Origin: Streptomyces sp. BHT-5-2
GTDB lineage: Bacteria > Actinomycetota > Actinomycetes > Streptomycetales > Streptomycetaceae
NCBI RefSeq assembly: GCF_019774615.1
Contig: NZ_CP081496.1
Location: forward strand, 930,001 to 994,000
Length of the DNA stretch: 64,000 nucleotides
Direction: 5' to 3'
Program-made: the position numbers and the translations under genes
Notes under the pieces: generated by a model
The model's input: the letters and a program-made list of their open reading frames with translations, nothing else
Told to the model about the DNA's origin: nothing
The model's database searches: none
Shown: positions 42,814-52,187 of the stretch, in pieces
Layout of the letters: the number at the start of each line of letters is the position of its first letter
Position numbering within the stretch: the stretch's first letter is position 1

Positions 42814-44463
42814 CTAGAGCATCCGCAGCGCCCTCCCCACGCCCGAACGCCCGCCCCTCAGTTGCCCCTTCATCACCTTCCCGCCGGCGTTGCGCGGGAG
42901 GGCGGGGAGGAACTCCACCTCTCTGGGCACCTTGTAGTTCGCCATCTCGCGGCGGGACCAGGCGATCAGGTCGTCGGCGGTGAGCCGGGAGCCGGGGCGG
43001 CGGACCGCATACGCCTTGCCGACCTCGCCGAGGCGGCGGTCGGGGATGCCGACGACGGCGACCTCGGTGATGTCCGGGTGGCGGAGGAGGAGTTGCTCTA
43101 TCTCGGCGGGATAGGCGTTGAAGCCGCCGACGATGAACATGTCCTTGATGCGGTCGGTGATGCGGAGGTTGCCGTCCGGGTCGAGCACGCCGACGTCACC
43201 GGTGCGCAGCCAGCCGTCGGGGGTGATCGCGCGGGAGGTGGCGGCCGGGTCCTCGAAGTAGCCGGACATGACGTGGTAGCCGCGGACCAGGACCTCGCCC
43301 GGCTCGCCGGGCGGCATCGGGCGTCCGGCGGCATCCACGATCCGGATCTCGGTGTCCGGTATCGCGCGGCCCGAGGTCGACGCGATCACCTCGGGTGGGT
43401 CGCCGCGGCGGCACATGGTGACCACGCCGGTGCTCTCCGACAGGCCGTAGGCGGTCAGGACGGTGGCCACCTTCAGCTCGCCGCGCAGCCGTTCGACCAG
43501 CTCCAGCGGGACGACGGCGGCGCCGGTGACGACCAGGCGGAGCGCCGAGAGGTCGTGCAGTCCGCGGTCGGGGTGGTCGAGGAGCTGCTGGTGGAGGGTG
43601 GGCGGGCCGGGGAGGACGGAGATCGCCTCGGCGGCGATGTTGGCGAGCGCGGTCTCCACGCTGAAGACCGGCTGCGGGACCATCGTGGCGCCGCGCAGCA
43701 GACAGGCGACGATGCCGGCCTTGTAGCCGAAGGTGTGGAAGAAGGGGTTGACGACGAGATAGCGGTCGCCCTCCTGGAGGCCGGCCAGTTCGCTCCAGAC
43801 GTCATAGGCGCGCAGGGTCTGGCCGTGGGTGATCACGGCACCCTTGGGGTGACCGGTGGTGCCGGAGGTGAAGATGATGTCCGAGGGGTCCTCGGGGCCG
43901 AGGGCGTCGGCGCGGGCGCGGACCGTGGCGGGCGACACCGCGGCGCCGCCGGCGAGGAAGTCGCGCCAGGCGGTGAAGTCGGCGGGGGCGTCGTCGGCGA
44001 GCACCACGACCCGTTCCAGGTGCGGGAGTCCGGGCAGTGGGCCGCGGCCGTCGCCCCGCTCGGCGGCGCGGCGCAGCGAGGCGACGTAGGACGTGCCGAG
44101 GAAGGTGCCGGTGACGAAGAGGACCTTGGCGCGGGTGCGGCGCAGGACGTCGGCCGCCTCGGTGCCCTTGAAGCGGGTGTTGACCGGGACGAGGACCGCG
44201 CCGGCGGTGACCGCGCCGAGGGCGGAGACGATCCAGTCGAGGGTGTTGGGCGCCCAGACCGCGATCCGGTCGCCGGGGGCGACGCCGGCCGCGACGCAGG
44301 CCGCGGCGGCCCGCTCCACCCGCGCGCCAAGCTCGGCGTAGGACACCCGGGTGCGGCCCTCGACGACGGCCTCCCGGGGGCCGTACCGCGCGGCGGCCGT
44401 GCGCACCAGGCGGGCCAGCGACCCGTGGGTCAAGTCCGCCCGCGCATCGAGATGTTCGCCCAT
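42814..44463 (-). CDS. FadD3-like acyl-CoA synthetase (AMP-forming)
   Basis: A 549-aa ANL ligase. IIFTSGTTGHPKGAVITH near 190, the YGLSES motif, DGWLRTGDVGVLDPDGNLRITDR and KDMFIVGGFNAYPAEIE are all present. The catalytic Lys lies in RNAGGKVMKGQL. The best family resemblance I can offer is FadD3, the HIP-CoA ligase of steroid ring degradation, but substrate identity is not established. GGAGG lies 6 nt before the ATG. It is divergent from the thiolase gene across a 111-bp gap with one regulon palindrome that can serve both. Confidence 0.87.
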   Translation of the reverse strand: MGEHLDARADLTHGSLARLVRTAAARYGPREAVVEGRTRVSYAELGARVERAAAACVAAGVAPGDRIAVWAPNTLDWIVSALGAVTAGAVLVPVNTRFKGTEAADVLRRTRAKVLFVTGTFLGTSYVASLRRAAERGDGRGPLPGLPHLERVVVLADDAPADFTAWRDFLAGGAAVSPATVRARADALGPEDPSDIIFTSGTTGHPKGAVITHGQTLRAYDVWSELAGLQEGDRYLVVNPFFHTFGYKAGIVACLLRGATMVPQPVFSVETALANIAAEAISVLPGPPTLHQQLLDHPDRGLHDLSALRLVVTGAAVVPLELVERLRGELKVATVLTAYGLSESTGVVTMCRRGDPPEVIASTSGRAIPDTEIRIVDAAGRPMPPGEPGEVLVRGYHVMSGYFEDPAATSRAITPDGWLRTGDVGVLDPDGNLRITDRIKDMFIVGGFNAYPAEIEQLLLRHPDITEVAVVGIPDRRLGEVGKAYAVRRPGSRLTADDLIAWSRREMANYKVPREVEFLPALPRNAGGKVMKGQLRGGRSGVGRALRML

Positions 44464-44505
44464 CGCATGCCTCCCGCTCCCGGCAAAGGCCCCGCACCGC
44501 ACTAG

Positions 44506-44520
44506 CTGACTGTCCGTCAG
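44506..44520. promoter_or_regulatory. Regulon palindrome F (CTGACTGTCCGTCAG)
   Basis: Centred in the divergent gap, 43 bp from the ligase ATG (-) and 55 bp from the thiolase ATG (+). The 5-bp arms CTGAC/GTCAG are perfect, so one bound dimer could control both directions. Confidence 0.78.
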
Positions 44521-44574
44521 ATTAGCGGTAGCCTCCTCCGCTGTCAGCAGTGACGGCCGACCACGGAGGTGGCG

Positions 44575-45726
44575 ATGGGGGCGACCCTCAAGGACGCTAC
44601 GGCGATCGTCGGTATCGGACAGACACCCTTTGCCAAACGGCTCCCGGAATCCGAGAAGACCTTGGCGTGCCGGGCGATCGTCGCCGCCCTGGACGACGCC
44701 GGGATCGCCCCCTCGGAGGTGGACGCCTTCGCCTCCTACACCATGGAGGAGACCGACGAGGTCGAGATCGCCAAGTCCATCGGCGCCGGCGACGTCACCC
44801 ACTTCTCCAAGGTCGGCTACGGCGGCGGCGGTTCCTGCGCGACGGTGGGGCACCTGGCCGCGGCCGTCGCCACCGGACAGGCGAGCGTCGGCGTCGCCTG
44901 GCGCTCCCGCAAGCGCGGCTCCGGACCCCGGCCGTGGACCGACACCCGCGTCCAGCTGCCGACCCCGGGGCAGTGGACCCGGCCCTTCGGCCTGCTCCGC
45001 CCCGCCGACGAGATCGGCATGCTGGCCCGGCGCTACATGCACGAGTACGGCGCCACCCGCGACCACTTCTTCAACGTCGCCCTCGCCTGCCGCAACCGCG
45101 CCAACCAGAACCCGGCCGCGATGATGTACGACCGCCCGCTGACCCGCGAGATGTACATGACCGCCCGCTGGATCAGCGAACCGCTCTGCCTCTTCGACAA
45201 CTGCCTGGAGACGGACGGCGCACTGGCCTGTGTGGTGGTGTCCGCCGAGCGCGCCCGCGACTGCCGCCGGCCACCCGTCTACGTCCACGCCGCCGCCCAG
45301 GGCCTGCCCGCCCAGCACCACGGCATGGTCAACTACTGGAACGACGACCCGCTCACCGGCCCGGCCTGGACCGCCGCCCGCCATCTCTGGAAGGGCGCCG
45401 ACCTCGGCCCGCAGGACGTCGACGTGGCGCAGATCTATGACGCGTTCACCCCCCTGATACCCCTCTCCCTGGAGGGCTACGGCTTCTGCGGACGCGGCGA
45501 GGGCGCGGCCTTCACCGAGGGCGGCGCCCTGGAGATCGGCGGCCGGCTCCCGCTCAACACCGGTGGCGGCGGCCTCTCCGAGGCGTATGTGCACGGCTTC
45601 AACCTCATCACCGAGGGCGTCCGGCAGCTGCGCGGCACCAGCACCGCGCAGGTCCCGGACGCCGCCACCTGCCTCGTCACCGCGGGCGAGGGAGTGCCCA
45701 CCTCCGCACTGCTGCTGAGGAGTTGA
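44575..45726 (+). CDS. Thiolase-like protein of the SCPx/Ltp2 (retro-aldolase) group
   Basis: A 383-aa thiolase-fold protein (TAIVGIGQTPFAKRLPE... at the start). GYGGGGSCATVGHLAAAVATG lies in the region of the usual nucleophile, AQIYDAFTPLIPLSLEGYGFC near 290, and TGGGGLSEAYVHGFN near the C-terminus. The YDAF...GFC segment is typical of Ltp2-like proteins, which cleave a beta-hydroxyacyl-CoA by retro-aldol reaction together with a DUF35 partner rather than by thiolysis. A DUF35 gene follows directly (6-bp gap). GGAGG lies 5 nt before the ATG. An enoyl-CoA hydratase completes the operon. Confidence 0.85.
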   Translation: MGATLKDATAIVGIGQTPFAKRLPESEKTLACRAIVAALDDAGIAPSEVDAFASYTMEETDEVEIAKSIGAGDVTHFSKVGYGGGGSCATVGHLAAAVATGQASVGVAWRSRKRGSGPRPWTDTRVQLPTPGQWTRPFGLLRPADEIGMLARRYMHEYGATRDHFFNVALACRNRANQNPAAMMYDRPLTREMYMTARWISEPLCLFDNCLETDGALACVVVSAERARDCRRPPVYVHAAAQGLPAQHHGMVNYWNDDPLTGPAWTAARHLWKGADLGPQDVDVAQIYDAFTPLIPLSLEGYGFCGRGEGAAFTEGGALEIGGRLPLNTGGGGLSEAYVHGFNLITEGVRQLRGTSTAQVPDAATCLVTAGEGVPTSALLLRS

Positions 45727-45732
45727 GAACCG

Positions 45733-46329
45733 ATGCGCCCGGACCGCGCCCCGCACGACACCACCCCCGACTCCGCGACCGCCCGCCACTCCATGACCGC
45801 CGGCGACTCCATGACCGCCCGCGACTCCGTAACCGTCCGTGATTCCATGACCACAAGCCTGCCACCCGCCACTGACAATCCCCCCGACCCCGCCGCCGAC
45901 CTGCTGCTTCCCGTCCCCGACGACGACGGGGCGCCGTTCTGGGACCACGCGGCCCGCGGCGAACTCCGCGTACAGACCTGCACCGACTGCGACGAGCCGC
46001 GCTTCCCGCCCCGCCCCTGCTGCCCGCACTGCCAGTCGTTCTCCGCCCACTGGCAGCGGATGAGCGGCCGCGGCCGGATCTGGTCCTACGTCGTCCCGCA
46101 CCCGCCGCTGCTGCCCGCCTACGCCGCCCAGGCCCCCTACAACGCGATCGTCGTGGAGCTGACCGAGGCCCCGCGGATCCGCCTGGTGGGCAACCTCGTC
46201 GCCGCCGCGGACGCCGCCCTGAACTCCGTCGACCCGGCCCGGCTGCGCATCGGCGCCCCGGTGAAGGCGGTCTTCCACACCCTGCCCGGTGGCCTGACCG
46301 TCCCCCGCTGGGTCCTGGAGCGGCCGTGA
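45733..46329 (+). CDS. Zn-ribbon/OB-fold DUF35 protein, partner of the thiolase
   Basis: A 198-aa protein. The zinc ribbon CTDCDEPRFPPRPCCPHC near residue 79 (CX2C...CX2C) is followed by an OB fold (GRIWSYVVPHPPLLPAYAAQAPYNAIVV...). In known systems DUF35 proteins bind the CoA substrate for the Ltp2-type aldolase. The first ~45 residues contain a short repeat (DSMTAR, DSVTVR, DSMTTS), so the true start may be internal; AGGAG lies 10 nt before the ATG used here. It overlaps the enoyl-CoA hydratase gene by 4 nt. Confidence 0.86.
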   Translation: MRPDRAPHDTTPDSATARHSMTAGDSMTARDSVTVRDSMTTSLPPATDNPPDPAADLLLPVPDDDGAPFWDHAARGELRVQTCTDCDEPRFPPRPCCPHCQSFSAHWQRMSGRGRIWSYVVPHPPLLPAYAAQAPYNAIVVELTEAPRIRLVGNLVAAADAALNSVDPARLRIGAPVKAVFHTLPGGLTVPRWVLERP

Positions 46330-47114
46330 CGTCCCCCGGGGTCCGCACCGAGACCACCGACGGGGTCGCCCTGGTCACCCTGGACCGCCCCGCCCGTCAC
46401 AACGCCCTCGACCTGGCCACCGCCGCCGAACTCGCCGACATCTGGCGGGAGTTCCGTTACGACGACACGGTGCGCGCGGCGGTGCTCACCGGCGCCGGCG
46501 ACCGCGCCTTCTGCACCGGCCTCGACCGCTCCGCCGACGTGCCCCAGCCGGCCTCCCCGTTCTCCCTCGACGACCCGCTGTTGCGGATCGGCCCCAAGGC
46601 CAACGACCTGTGGAAACCGGTGCTCGCCGCGGTCGAGGGGATGGCCTGCGGCGGCGCCTTCTACCTGCTCGGCGAGGCGGAGTTCATCGTCGCCGCCGAG
46701 ACCGCCACCTTCTTCGACCCGCACACCACCTACGGGATGGTCAGCGCCTACGAGTCCATCCTCATGGCCCAGCGGATGCCGCACGGCGAGATCGCCCGGC
46801 TCGCCCTGATGGGCACCGCGGAGCGGCTCGGCGCCCGCCGCGCCCACGAGATCGGCCTGGTCTCCGAACTGACGCCGCCCGGCGCCGCGGCCGGGACCGC
46901 GCTGCGCCGCGCCGCGGTACTGGCCGCACAGCCCACCGAAGCCGTCCAGGGCACCGTCCGCGCGCTGTGGGCCGCCAAGGAGGCCACCCGGGCCCAGGCA
47001 CTGGCGCACGCCCCGCAGCTGATCGCGCTCGGCAACCTGCCGCCGGACCGCCAGGCGGCCCTGTTCGCCGCCCGCCCGCGCAGCACCGGGGCGCCCCCGC
47101 CGCCCGTCAGATGA
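46326..47114 (+). CDS. Enoyl-CoA hydratase/isomerase family protein
   Basis: A crotonase-fold protein of 262 aa. VALVTLDRPARHNALDLATA at the start, FCTGLDRSADVP near 58 and VEGMACGGAFYLLGEAEFIVAAE near 100 form the CoA and oxyanion-hole segments. The second catalytic Glu position (HTTYGMVSAYES) has no obvious Glu in the usual place, so it may not be a standard hydratase. GTG start overlapping the DUF35 stop codon (GTGA). It is the last gene of the operon from 44575 and converges with the lipoprotein gene. Confidence 0.85.
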   Translation: MTSPGVRTETTDGVALVTLDRPARHNALDLATAAELADIWREFRYDDTVRAAVLTGAGDRAFCTGLDRSADVPQPASPFSLDDPLLRIGPKANDLWKPVLAAVEGMACGGAFYLLGEAEFIVAAETATFFDPHTTYGMVSAYESILMAQRMPHGEIARLALMGTAERLGARRAHEIGLVSELTPPGAAAGTALRRAAVLAAQPTEAVQGTVRALWAAKEATRAQALAHAPQLIALGNLPPDRQAALFAARPRSTGAPPPPVR

Positions 47115-47153
47115 CGCCGCCCGCCACCGGGGACGTCGACCGCCGGGCCCGGC

Positions 47154-47741
47154 TCAGATCTTGGACTTGGTCGCCCGCGTGACCTGGCAGGTGTACCAGA
47201 ACGCCTGCCAGGAGGACTGGTTCAGCGTGTACTTGGCGGTGTAGGTCTCGGTCGCGCCGGGCGCCACCACGACGCTGCGCTGGTGCTCCCCGTAGGACGA
47301 GCCGTCCGCGGGCTTGTCCTTCATCCAGTCGATCCGCATGTCGTAGGAGAACGTGCTGGTCGTGGACGGGTTGGTGATCGAGACGGTGTAGGTGAACTGC
47401 CGCAGCGAGGCGGAGAAGTCGCAGCCGCTGCCGCGGACGTCGGACCGCCCGTCCGGGTCGTAGGTCTCCTGCGTCGGCGACGGCGAGTAGGTGTCGTAAC
47501 TGGGCGTGTACGACGACGACGGCGTCGGGTTGGACGGGTCGTAGCTGGTGGAGGCGGAAGGCGAGGCCGTCGCCCAGCTCGGCGGCACCACGACCTTGGG
47601 CCGGCCGAACGCGCAGCCGGCGGCCGTGGCGATGGTCAGTGCCGCCAGACCCGCCGCGACGCCCGCCCTGAGTCCCTTCCGGACGCGTCCCGTGATGCCT
47701 GCGGCGGGCGTGCCCATGCGCGTACGCGTGCGCTGCTCCAT
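47154..47741 (-). CDS. Putative secreted lipoprotein with Ser/Tyr/Pro-rich spacer
   Basis: The 195-aa product has a basic N-terminus, a hydrophobic segment and a lipobox-like TAAGC (Cys near residue 44). A Ser/Tyr/Thr/Pro spacer (PTPSSSYTPSYDTYSPSP) and a ~95-residue beta-rich domain with two cysteines follow (GCDFSASLRQFTYTVSITNP ... FWYTCQVTR). The domain resembles small cell-surface beta sandwiches of actinobacteria, function unknown. The start may also be the later MGTPAAG; the ATG used has only a distant GGGGGA. It converges with the hydratase gene and is divergent from the membrane protein gene. Confidence 0.72.
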   Translation of the reverse strand: MEQRTRTRMGTPAAGITGRVRKGLRAGVAAGLAALTIATAAGCAFGRPKVVVPPSWATASPSASTSYDPSNPTPSSSYTPSYDTYSPSPTQETYDPDGRSDVRGSGCDFSASLRQFTYTVSITNPSTTSTFSYDMRIDWMKDKPADGSSYGEHQRSVVVAPGATETYTAKYTLNQSSWQAFWYTCQVTRATKSKI

Positions 47742-47953
47742 GTCCTTCGACCATCCCCCGTTGCTCCGTGCGAAGACGCGCCCACCCAGCGGGTTGACGC
47801 GTGCACGGCACCCTAGCAAGCCCCGTGGAGGGCCGGTGCGGGCCCCTGGGCGGAGACGGTCCACATCCGGCCGTGCCTGTCTAGCGGGGGCAGACGGGCA
47901 GGCGTAGCGTCGGTCACGAGGCGGGCAGGACGAGTCGAAGCGAGGCGACGCCC

Positions 47954-48829
47954 GTGGTGCGCAACGTTCTCGGCTCCCTGATCGCCCTCGCCGGAGCGAC
48001 GGCCGCCGTCTGGAGCCCCTTCCGTCCCTGGTACGACGGCCGTCACGGCAGCGACGTCCGGATCGAGGACCTCTTCAACGGCCTCACGGGCAGCGGCGCC
48101 ACGCTCTTCGGCTCGCTGGTGCTGCCGATGGCCTTCGCCGGGCTGCTGACGCTGGCCGGGGTGGCACTGCGCTCCCGGCTGCTCGTCACCCTCGCCGGGC
48201 TGGTCGTCCTGGGCTTCACCGTCCTGTGGATGGTCCGCCAGGCCCAGCGCTCCGGCGAACTCACCGCCGGCGCACACGGAATGGGCGTCGGCGTCGCCAA
48301 CGCCCTGGGCGGCGGCGCACTGCTGATCCTGGGCGCCCTGATCATGCGCGGGCGCACCCGCCGGGTCGCCGGGCACGAGTACGAGGATGCCGGGTACGGG
48401 TCCGGTTACGGGGACCCCTACGAGGACACCTACGGGGACGCGTACCCGCGTTACGAGCCACCGCCCGCGTACCGGGGCCCCGTCCACCGTCCCGCCGAGG
48501 AGCGGCACCCGGAACCGTACGGCCCGTCTCCCGGCGCCCCCGACCCGCCCCTGCCGGGCCATCCGGTCCCGCCCCCGTCCCCGTCCCAGCGGCCGACGCC
48601 GCCCGTGTCGTGGGGCCGTGAACTGCGGCAACGGGACGTGGAGCCCGCCCACGAACAGGACGACCGGCCGACCCTGCCGAACCGGCAGGCCGCGCCGGAC
48701 CACCCGACCCTGCCGGACCGGCCCAACTGGCCGGACCGGCCGGACGGAACCGAGGCACCGGACGGAACCGAGGCGCCGCACAGGCCGGACGAACCGGAGG
48801 CACCGGACGGGCCCGGTGAGCGCCGCTAG
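47954..48829 (+). CDS. Membrane protein with Pro-rich cytoplasmic or exported tail
   Basis: A 291-aa protein. Four hydrophobic segments lie in the first ~135 residues (e.g. LVLPMAFAGLLTLAGVAL, LLVTLAGLVVLGFTVLW). A tail of ~155 residues rich in Pro, Tyr, Asp and Gly follows, with GYGDPYEDTYGDAY and near-repeats DRPDGTEAPDGTEAP. The function is unknown. The GTG start is the first of two adjacent GTG codons with GAGG 8 nt upstream. It converges with afsK with only 15 bp between the stop codons. Confidence 0.75.
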   Translation: MVRNVLGSLIALAGATAAVWSPFRPWYDGRHGSDVRIEDLFNGLTGSGATLFGSLVLPMAFAGLLTLAGVALRSRLLVTLAGLVVLGFTVLWMVRQAQRSGELTAGAHGMGVGVANALGGGALLILGALIMRGRTRRVAGHEYEDAGYGSGYGDPYEDTYGDAYPRYEPPPAYRGPVHRPAEERHPEPYGPSPGAPDPPLPGHPVPPPSPSQRPTPPVSWGRELRQRDVEPAHEQDDRPTLPNRQAAPDHPTLPDRPNWPDRPDGTEAPDGTEAPHRPDEPEAPDGPGERR

Positions 48830-48844
48830 GACCGCACCGCCCGC

Positions 48845-51364
48845 CTACGGGCGCCGCGCCAGTCCCGTCCCCTTCGCCGCGTCCAGGGCGTACACACAGC
48901 GGTCCTTGCTACAGGCGTAGACCACGCCGGCGACCGCCACCGGCGAGCCGGTGATCTCCCCGCCGGTGGCCAGCTTCCAGCGCAGCTGACCGCCCATCGC
49001 GTCGAGGGTGTAGAGGCAGTGGTCGGCGGACCCGAAGTGCACCCGTCCCTCGGCGACGACCGGGGAGCCGACGACCTCGGCGCCCGCCTGGAAGCGCCAG
49101 CGCGGGGTGCCGGTCACCGCGTCGAGGGTGTAGAGCGCCTTGCCGCTGCCCAGGTGGACGGCGCCGTGCGCGACCAGCACCGGCTCGGTGGACTGGCGGG
49201 CCTCGGTGGCGATCCGCCAGCGGTCCCGGCCGTCCGCCGCGTCGAGGGCGTAGACCGTGCCCAGATAGTCGGCGAGGTAGAGGCCGCCGCCGGTGACGGC
49301 CGGGCCGGGCGCGAAGGCGGGCGGGCTCAGGAAGACCGCGGGCGCCTCGAAGTGCCAGCGCAGCTCGCCGCGGGCGGCGTCCAGGGCCAGCACCCGGGTG
49401 CCGGCGACGACGTACACCGCGCCGTCCGGCGCGGGCAGCAGCCGCATCGGGACGCCGCCGCAGGACGCCGCGTCGCCGACCGGGTACGACCAGCGCTCGG
49501 CGCCGGTGCGCTCCTCCAGTGCCCTGAGCCGGCCGTCGGCCCAGACGTAGACCGTGCCGTCCTGCTGCACGGGCGCGGACTCCGGGTTCTCGAAGTCGGT
49601 CTGGGCGCCGGTGAGCTCCCAGCGCAGCTCGCCGGTGGCGGCGTCCCACGCCTGGACGCCGCCGCCCCGGGTGGCGGTGACGACGGTGCCGCGGTCGGCG
49701 GTGAGGGCGTAGATCCAGCCCTCGCTGTTCAGCCGCCAGCGCTCGCCGCCGTCGTCGGAATCCAGGGCGTAGAGCGTGGGGCCGTCGGAGGCGTGGATCC
49801 GGCCCTCGGACACCGCCATCGCCCAGGCGACGTCGCGGGTCTTGAACTTCCGCCGCCCGCTGGCCACATCGAGGGCGTGCACCTCGAACGACGTGACGTA
49901 GAGCAGCTCGTCGGCGACCACGGGGGTGCCCCAGACGTCGTTGGACATCCGGAAGCGCCAGGGGCGCCAGCGGCCCGGCTCGGCCGGCGGCGCCTCCGGC
50001 GACGTGGTCGGCGGGGCCGGCGCGGGCTCGTGACCTCCGCTGCCCGTGGCGCCCTGCTGCGGCACACCGGCCACGGGGGCGCCGGCCGGCGGGCGGACCC
50101 AGTTCGTCGCGGGGGCGGCCGCGCCGTGGTGCTGCGGGGCGTCGGCGGCGCGCGGCCCGGGCCCTATCGGGGCGTGCGAACCGCCCAGCCGCACGGGACC
50201 GCCGGCGCCCTCGGGGGCCGGCGGAGCGGATGGCGGGGCGGCGGAGGCCACCGGGGCCGGCGCGCCGCGGGGGTCGGCGGCGCGGTGCGCACCGGGGCCG
50301 GCGCCGATCCGGCCGGGCCAGCCGTCGGCGGCCGGCCGCGCGCTCTCGGGCCGCGGGGCGGGCGGCGGCGGGGCCTGCGGCACGGGCGGTGCGGCCACCG
50401 GCTCCTGGCGGCCGGTGTCGCGGGGCGCGGCGGGGGACCGCATGACGCTCGGGGCGACGGCGCCCCGGCCGCCGCCGCGCCGCCGCTCGATGAGCGCCAC
50501 GGCACCGGGCGGCAGCCAGGCCGACGCCGTGCCGCTGTCGTCGCTGCCGGAGCTGAACAGGTGTGGTGCGAGCTGGGACTGGAGGTCGGCCGGGGACGGC
50601 CGGTGGGCCGCCTCCATCTGCATACAGGACTCCATCAGCGGCCGCAGCTCGTCCGGCAGCCCGGCGAGGTCCGGCCCCTCCCGGAGCAGCATGAAGACCG
50701 TCTCGACGGGGTTGGCGCCGTGGAACGGGGCGTGCCCGGTGGCGGCGAAGACCAGGGTGGAGCCCAGCGAGAAGACATCGCTGGCGCCGGTGACGCTGCG
50801 GGAGTCGCGGGCCTGCTCCGGTGACATGTAGGCCGGGGTGCCGACGGCGACGTTGGTCATCGTCAGCCGGGTGTTGGACACCCCGGAGGCGATGCCGAAG
50901 TCGATCACCCGGGGGCCGTCCTCGACCACCAGGACGTTGGACGGCTTCAGGTCGCGGTGGACGAGCCCGGCGCCGTGGATGGACTGGAGCGCCTCCGCGA
51001 TCCCGGCGGCCAGCCAGCGCACCGCCTGGACGGGCAGCGGCCCGCACTCATTGACTATCTCCTCCAGGGAGGGCGCGGGGACGTACGCCGTCGCCAGCCA
51101 GGGCACCGCGGCGCGCGGGTCGGCGTCGACCACCGCCGCGGTGTAGAAGCCGCTGACCGCGCGGGCCGCCTCCACCTCGCGGGTGAACCGGACCCGGAAC
51201 AGCTGGTCCTCGGCGAGTTCGGACCGGACCGTCTTGATCGCCACGCGCCGGCCGGATGCCGAGCGCGCCAGATAGACCAGGCCCATGCCGCCGGCCCCGA
51301 GACGGCCCAGCACCTCGAACGGGCCGATCCGCCGAGGATCGTGCTGCGTCAGCTGCTCCACCAC
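48845..51364 (-). CDS. afsK: AfsK-type serine/threonine protein kinase with C-terminal PQQ beta-propeller
   Basis: An 839-aa protein. The Hanks-type kinase domain covers residues ~14-275: P-loop [10 protein letters not shown] (22-31), Lys44 in [20 protein letters not shown] and [12 protein letters not shown] ~200-residue Pro/Ala/Gly linker leads to a beta-propeller of PQQ-like repeats (e.g. [46 protein letters not shown]). No membrane segment separates the parts. S. coelicolor AfsK has this build and phosphorylates AfsR; it is loosely membrane-associated and controlled by KbpA. The GTG at 51364 ([14 protein letters not shown]) fits the AfsK N-terminus I recall; the ribosome site is distant. 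Confidence 0.88.
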   Translation of the reverse strand: MVEQLTQHDPRRIGPFEVLGRLGAGGMGLVYLARSASGRRVAIKTVRSELAEDQLFRVRFTREVEAARAVSGFYTAAVVDADPRAAVPWLATAYVPAPSLEEIVNECGPLPVQAVRWLAAGIAEALQSIHGAGLVHRDLKPSNVLVVEDGPRVIDFGIASGVSNTRLTMTNVAVGTPAYMSPEQARDSRSVTGASDVFSLGSTLVFAATGHAPFHGANPVETVFMLLREGPDLAGLPDELRPLMESCMQMEAAHRPSPADLQSQLAPHLFSSGSDDSGTASAWLPPGAVALIERRRGGGRGAVAPSVMRSPAAPRDTGRQEPVAAPPVPQAPPPPAPRPESARPAADGWPGRIGAGPGAHRAADPRGAPAPVASAAPPSAPPAPEGAGGPVRLGGSHAPIGPGPRAADAPQHHGAAAPATNWVRPPAGAPVAGVPQQGATGSGGHEPAPAPPTTSPEAPPAEPGRWRPWRFRMSNDVWGTPVVADELLYVTSFEVHALDVASGRRKFKTRDVAWAMAVSEGRIHASDGPTLYALDSDDGGERWRLNSEGWIYALTADRGTVVTATRGGGVQAWDAATGELRWELTGAQTDFENPESAPVQQDGTVYVWADGRLRALEERTGAERWSYPVGDAASCGGVPMRLLPAPDGAVYVVAGTRVLALDAARGELRWHFEAPAVFLSPPAFAPGPAVTGGGLYLADYLGTVYALDAADGRDRWRIATEARQSTEPVLVAHGAVHLGSGKALYTLDAVTGTPRWRFQAGAEVVGSPVVAEGRVHFGSADHCLYTLDAMGGQLRWKLATGGEITGSPVAVAGVVYACSKDRCVYALDAAKGTGLARRP

Positions 51365-52187
51365 TTGCCTGCCACCTCCCCGTGGGGCATAGAACGAGAC
51401 TCTCCATAGCCACGGGCCGCCGAGAGCCACTGCCCCGCGCAGCGTCTCCCCGCCTGTGGCAAGGACCGTCGAAACGGCCGTACGCGCCCTGATTCTTCCT
51501 GGCCGGGCCGATGGTTGCGAACCCGGGGCCTGTCGGCCGTGTCACGACTCACCCCCTGCGATACGCAACAAGGCCATTACCTGGCGTATTCCACCCCGCC
51601 CTGACGTGCGCCGATACGTCCGGGGTCGGGCGATTGCCGAGGGGTTACCGGCCGGTTGCGGGCCGCCCGGAGGCGCCGTGCGCGGATTTTCCGCCGCGCT
51701 TCGCCCCATCCGGACGGAAGGGTTCCGCGCGGACCGGCCGACGACGAAGCCCCGCGCGACCCGTCGGCGCCCGGTGGACGCCCGGATCCGCGGCCGGTCC
51801 CCGTGGCCGAAAATCGCCCATTCCTCCACCCCCGTCGCCCACCCGTGTCCGTACGCATGCCCTCCCCCGTGGCCCATTCCGCGTCAGCGGATCAATTCTG
51901 CTTCGCCCGGGGCGATTTCGGCGCCAGGGCGCCGCGCGTGGCGCACGGATTCCGGCGCCGGCCCCGCCCGGCGTCGCCGGTCCCGCGGTGGACCCTTGTC
52001 CACCAAAGTTGTCCACAGGCTGTTGATAACAGCATTCACTGGATCGGACCAATGGCCGTCCGCCCGGCTCGGGCCGCGACCGGGCCCGCAACCATGGCGG
52101 CAGCGGACGTCCGACGGCCCGAACTCCCCGGTCCCCATTTGCAGGCAGCCAAATCGCGCTCCGATCACCCCTCGGTAAGCTGACGGC
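51365..52187. other. Long intergenic region between afsK and TetR genes
   Basis: The 823 bp hold the divergent promoters. Open frames are Arg/Pro/Gly-rich shadows on both strands and I support none. The right half contains two DnaA-box-like nonamers and a small TGTT-GAT-AACA palindrome. The left half shows no clear signal. Confidence 0.45.
51996..52017 (+). promoter_or_regulatory. Tandem DnaA-box-like nonamers TTGTCCACC and TTGTCCACA
   Basis: TTGTCCACC (51996-52004) and TTGTCCACA (52009-52017) lie in the same orientation, 13 bp apart start to start, followed by the palindrome TGTTGATAACA at 52021. TTGTCCACA is the Streptomyces DnaA-box consensus. No AT-rich unwinding element or dnaA gene is near, so this is not oriC; it could be a DnaA-titrating or DnaA-regulated site. 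Confidence 0.45.

Noticed and set aside
51996..52031. Replication origin
   Set aside because: Only two DnaA-like boxes, no dnaA, dnaN or AT-rich element nearby.
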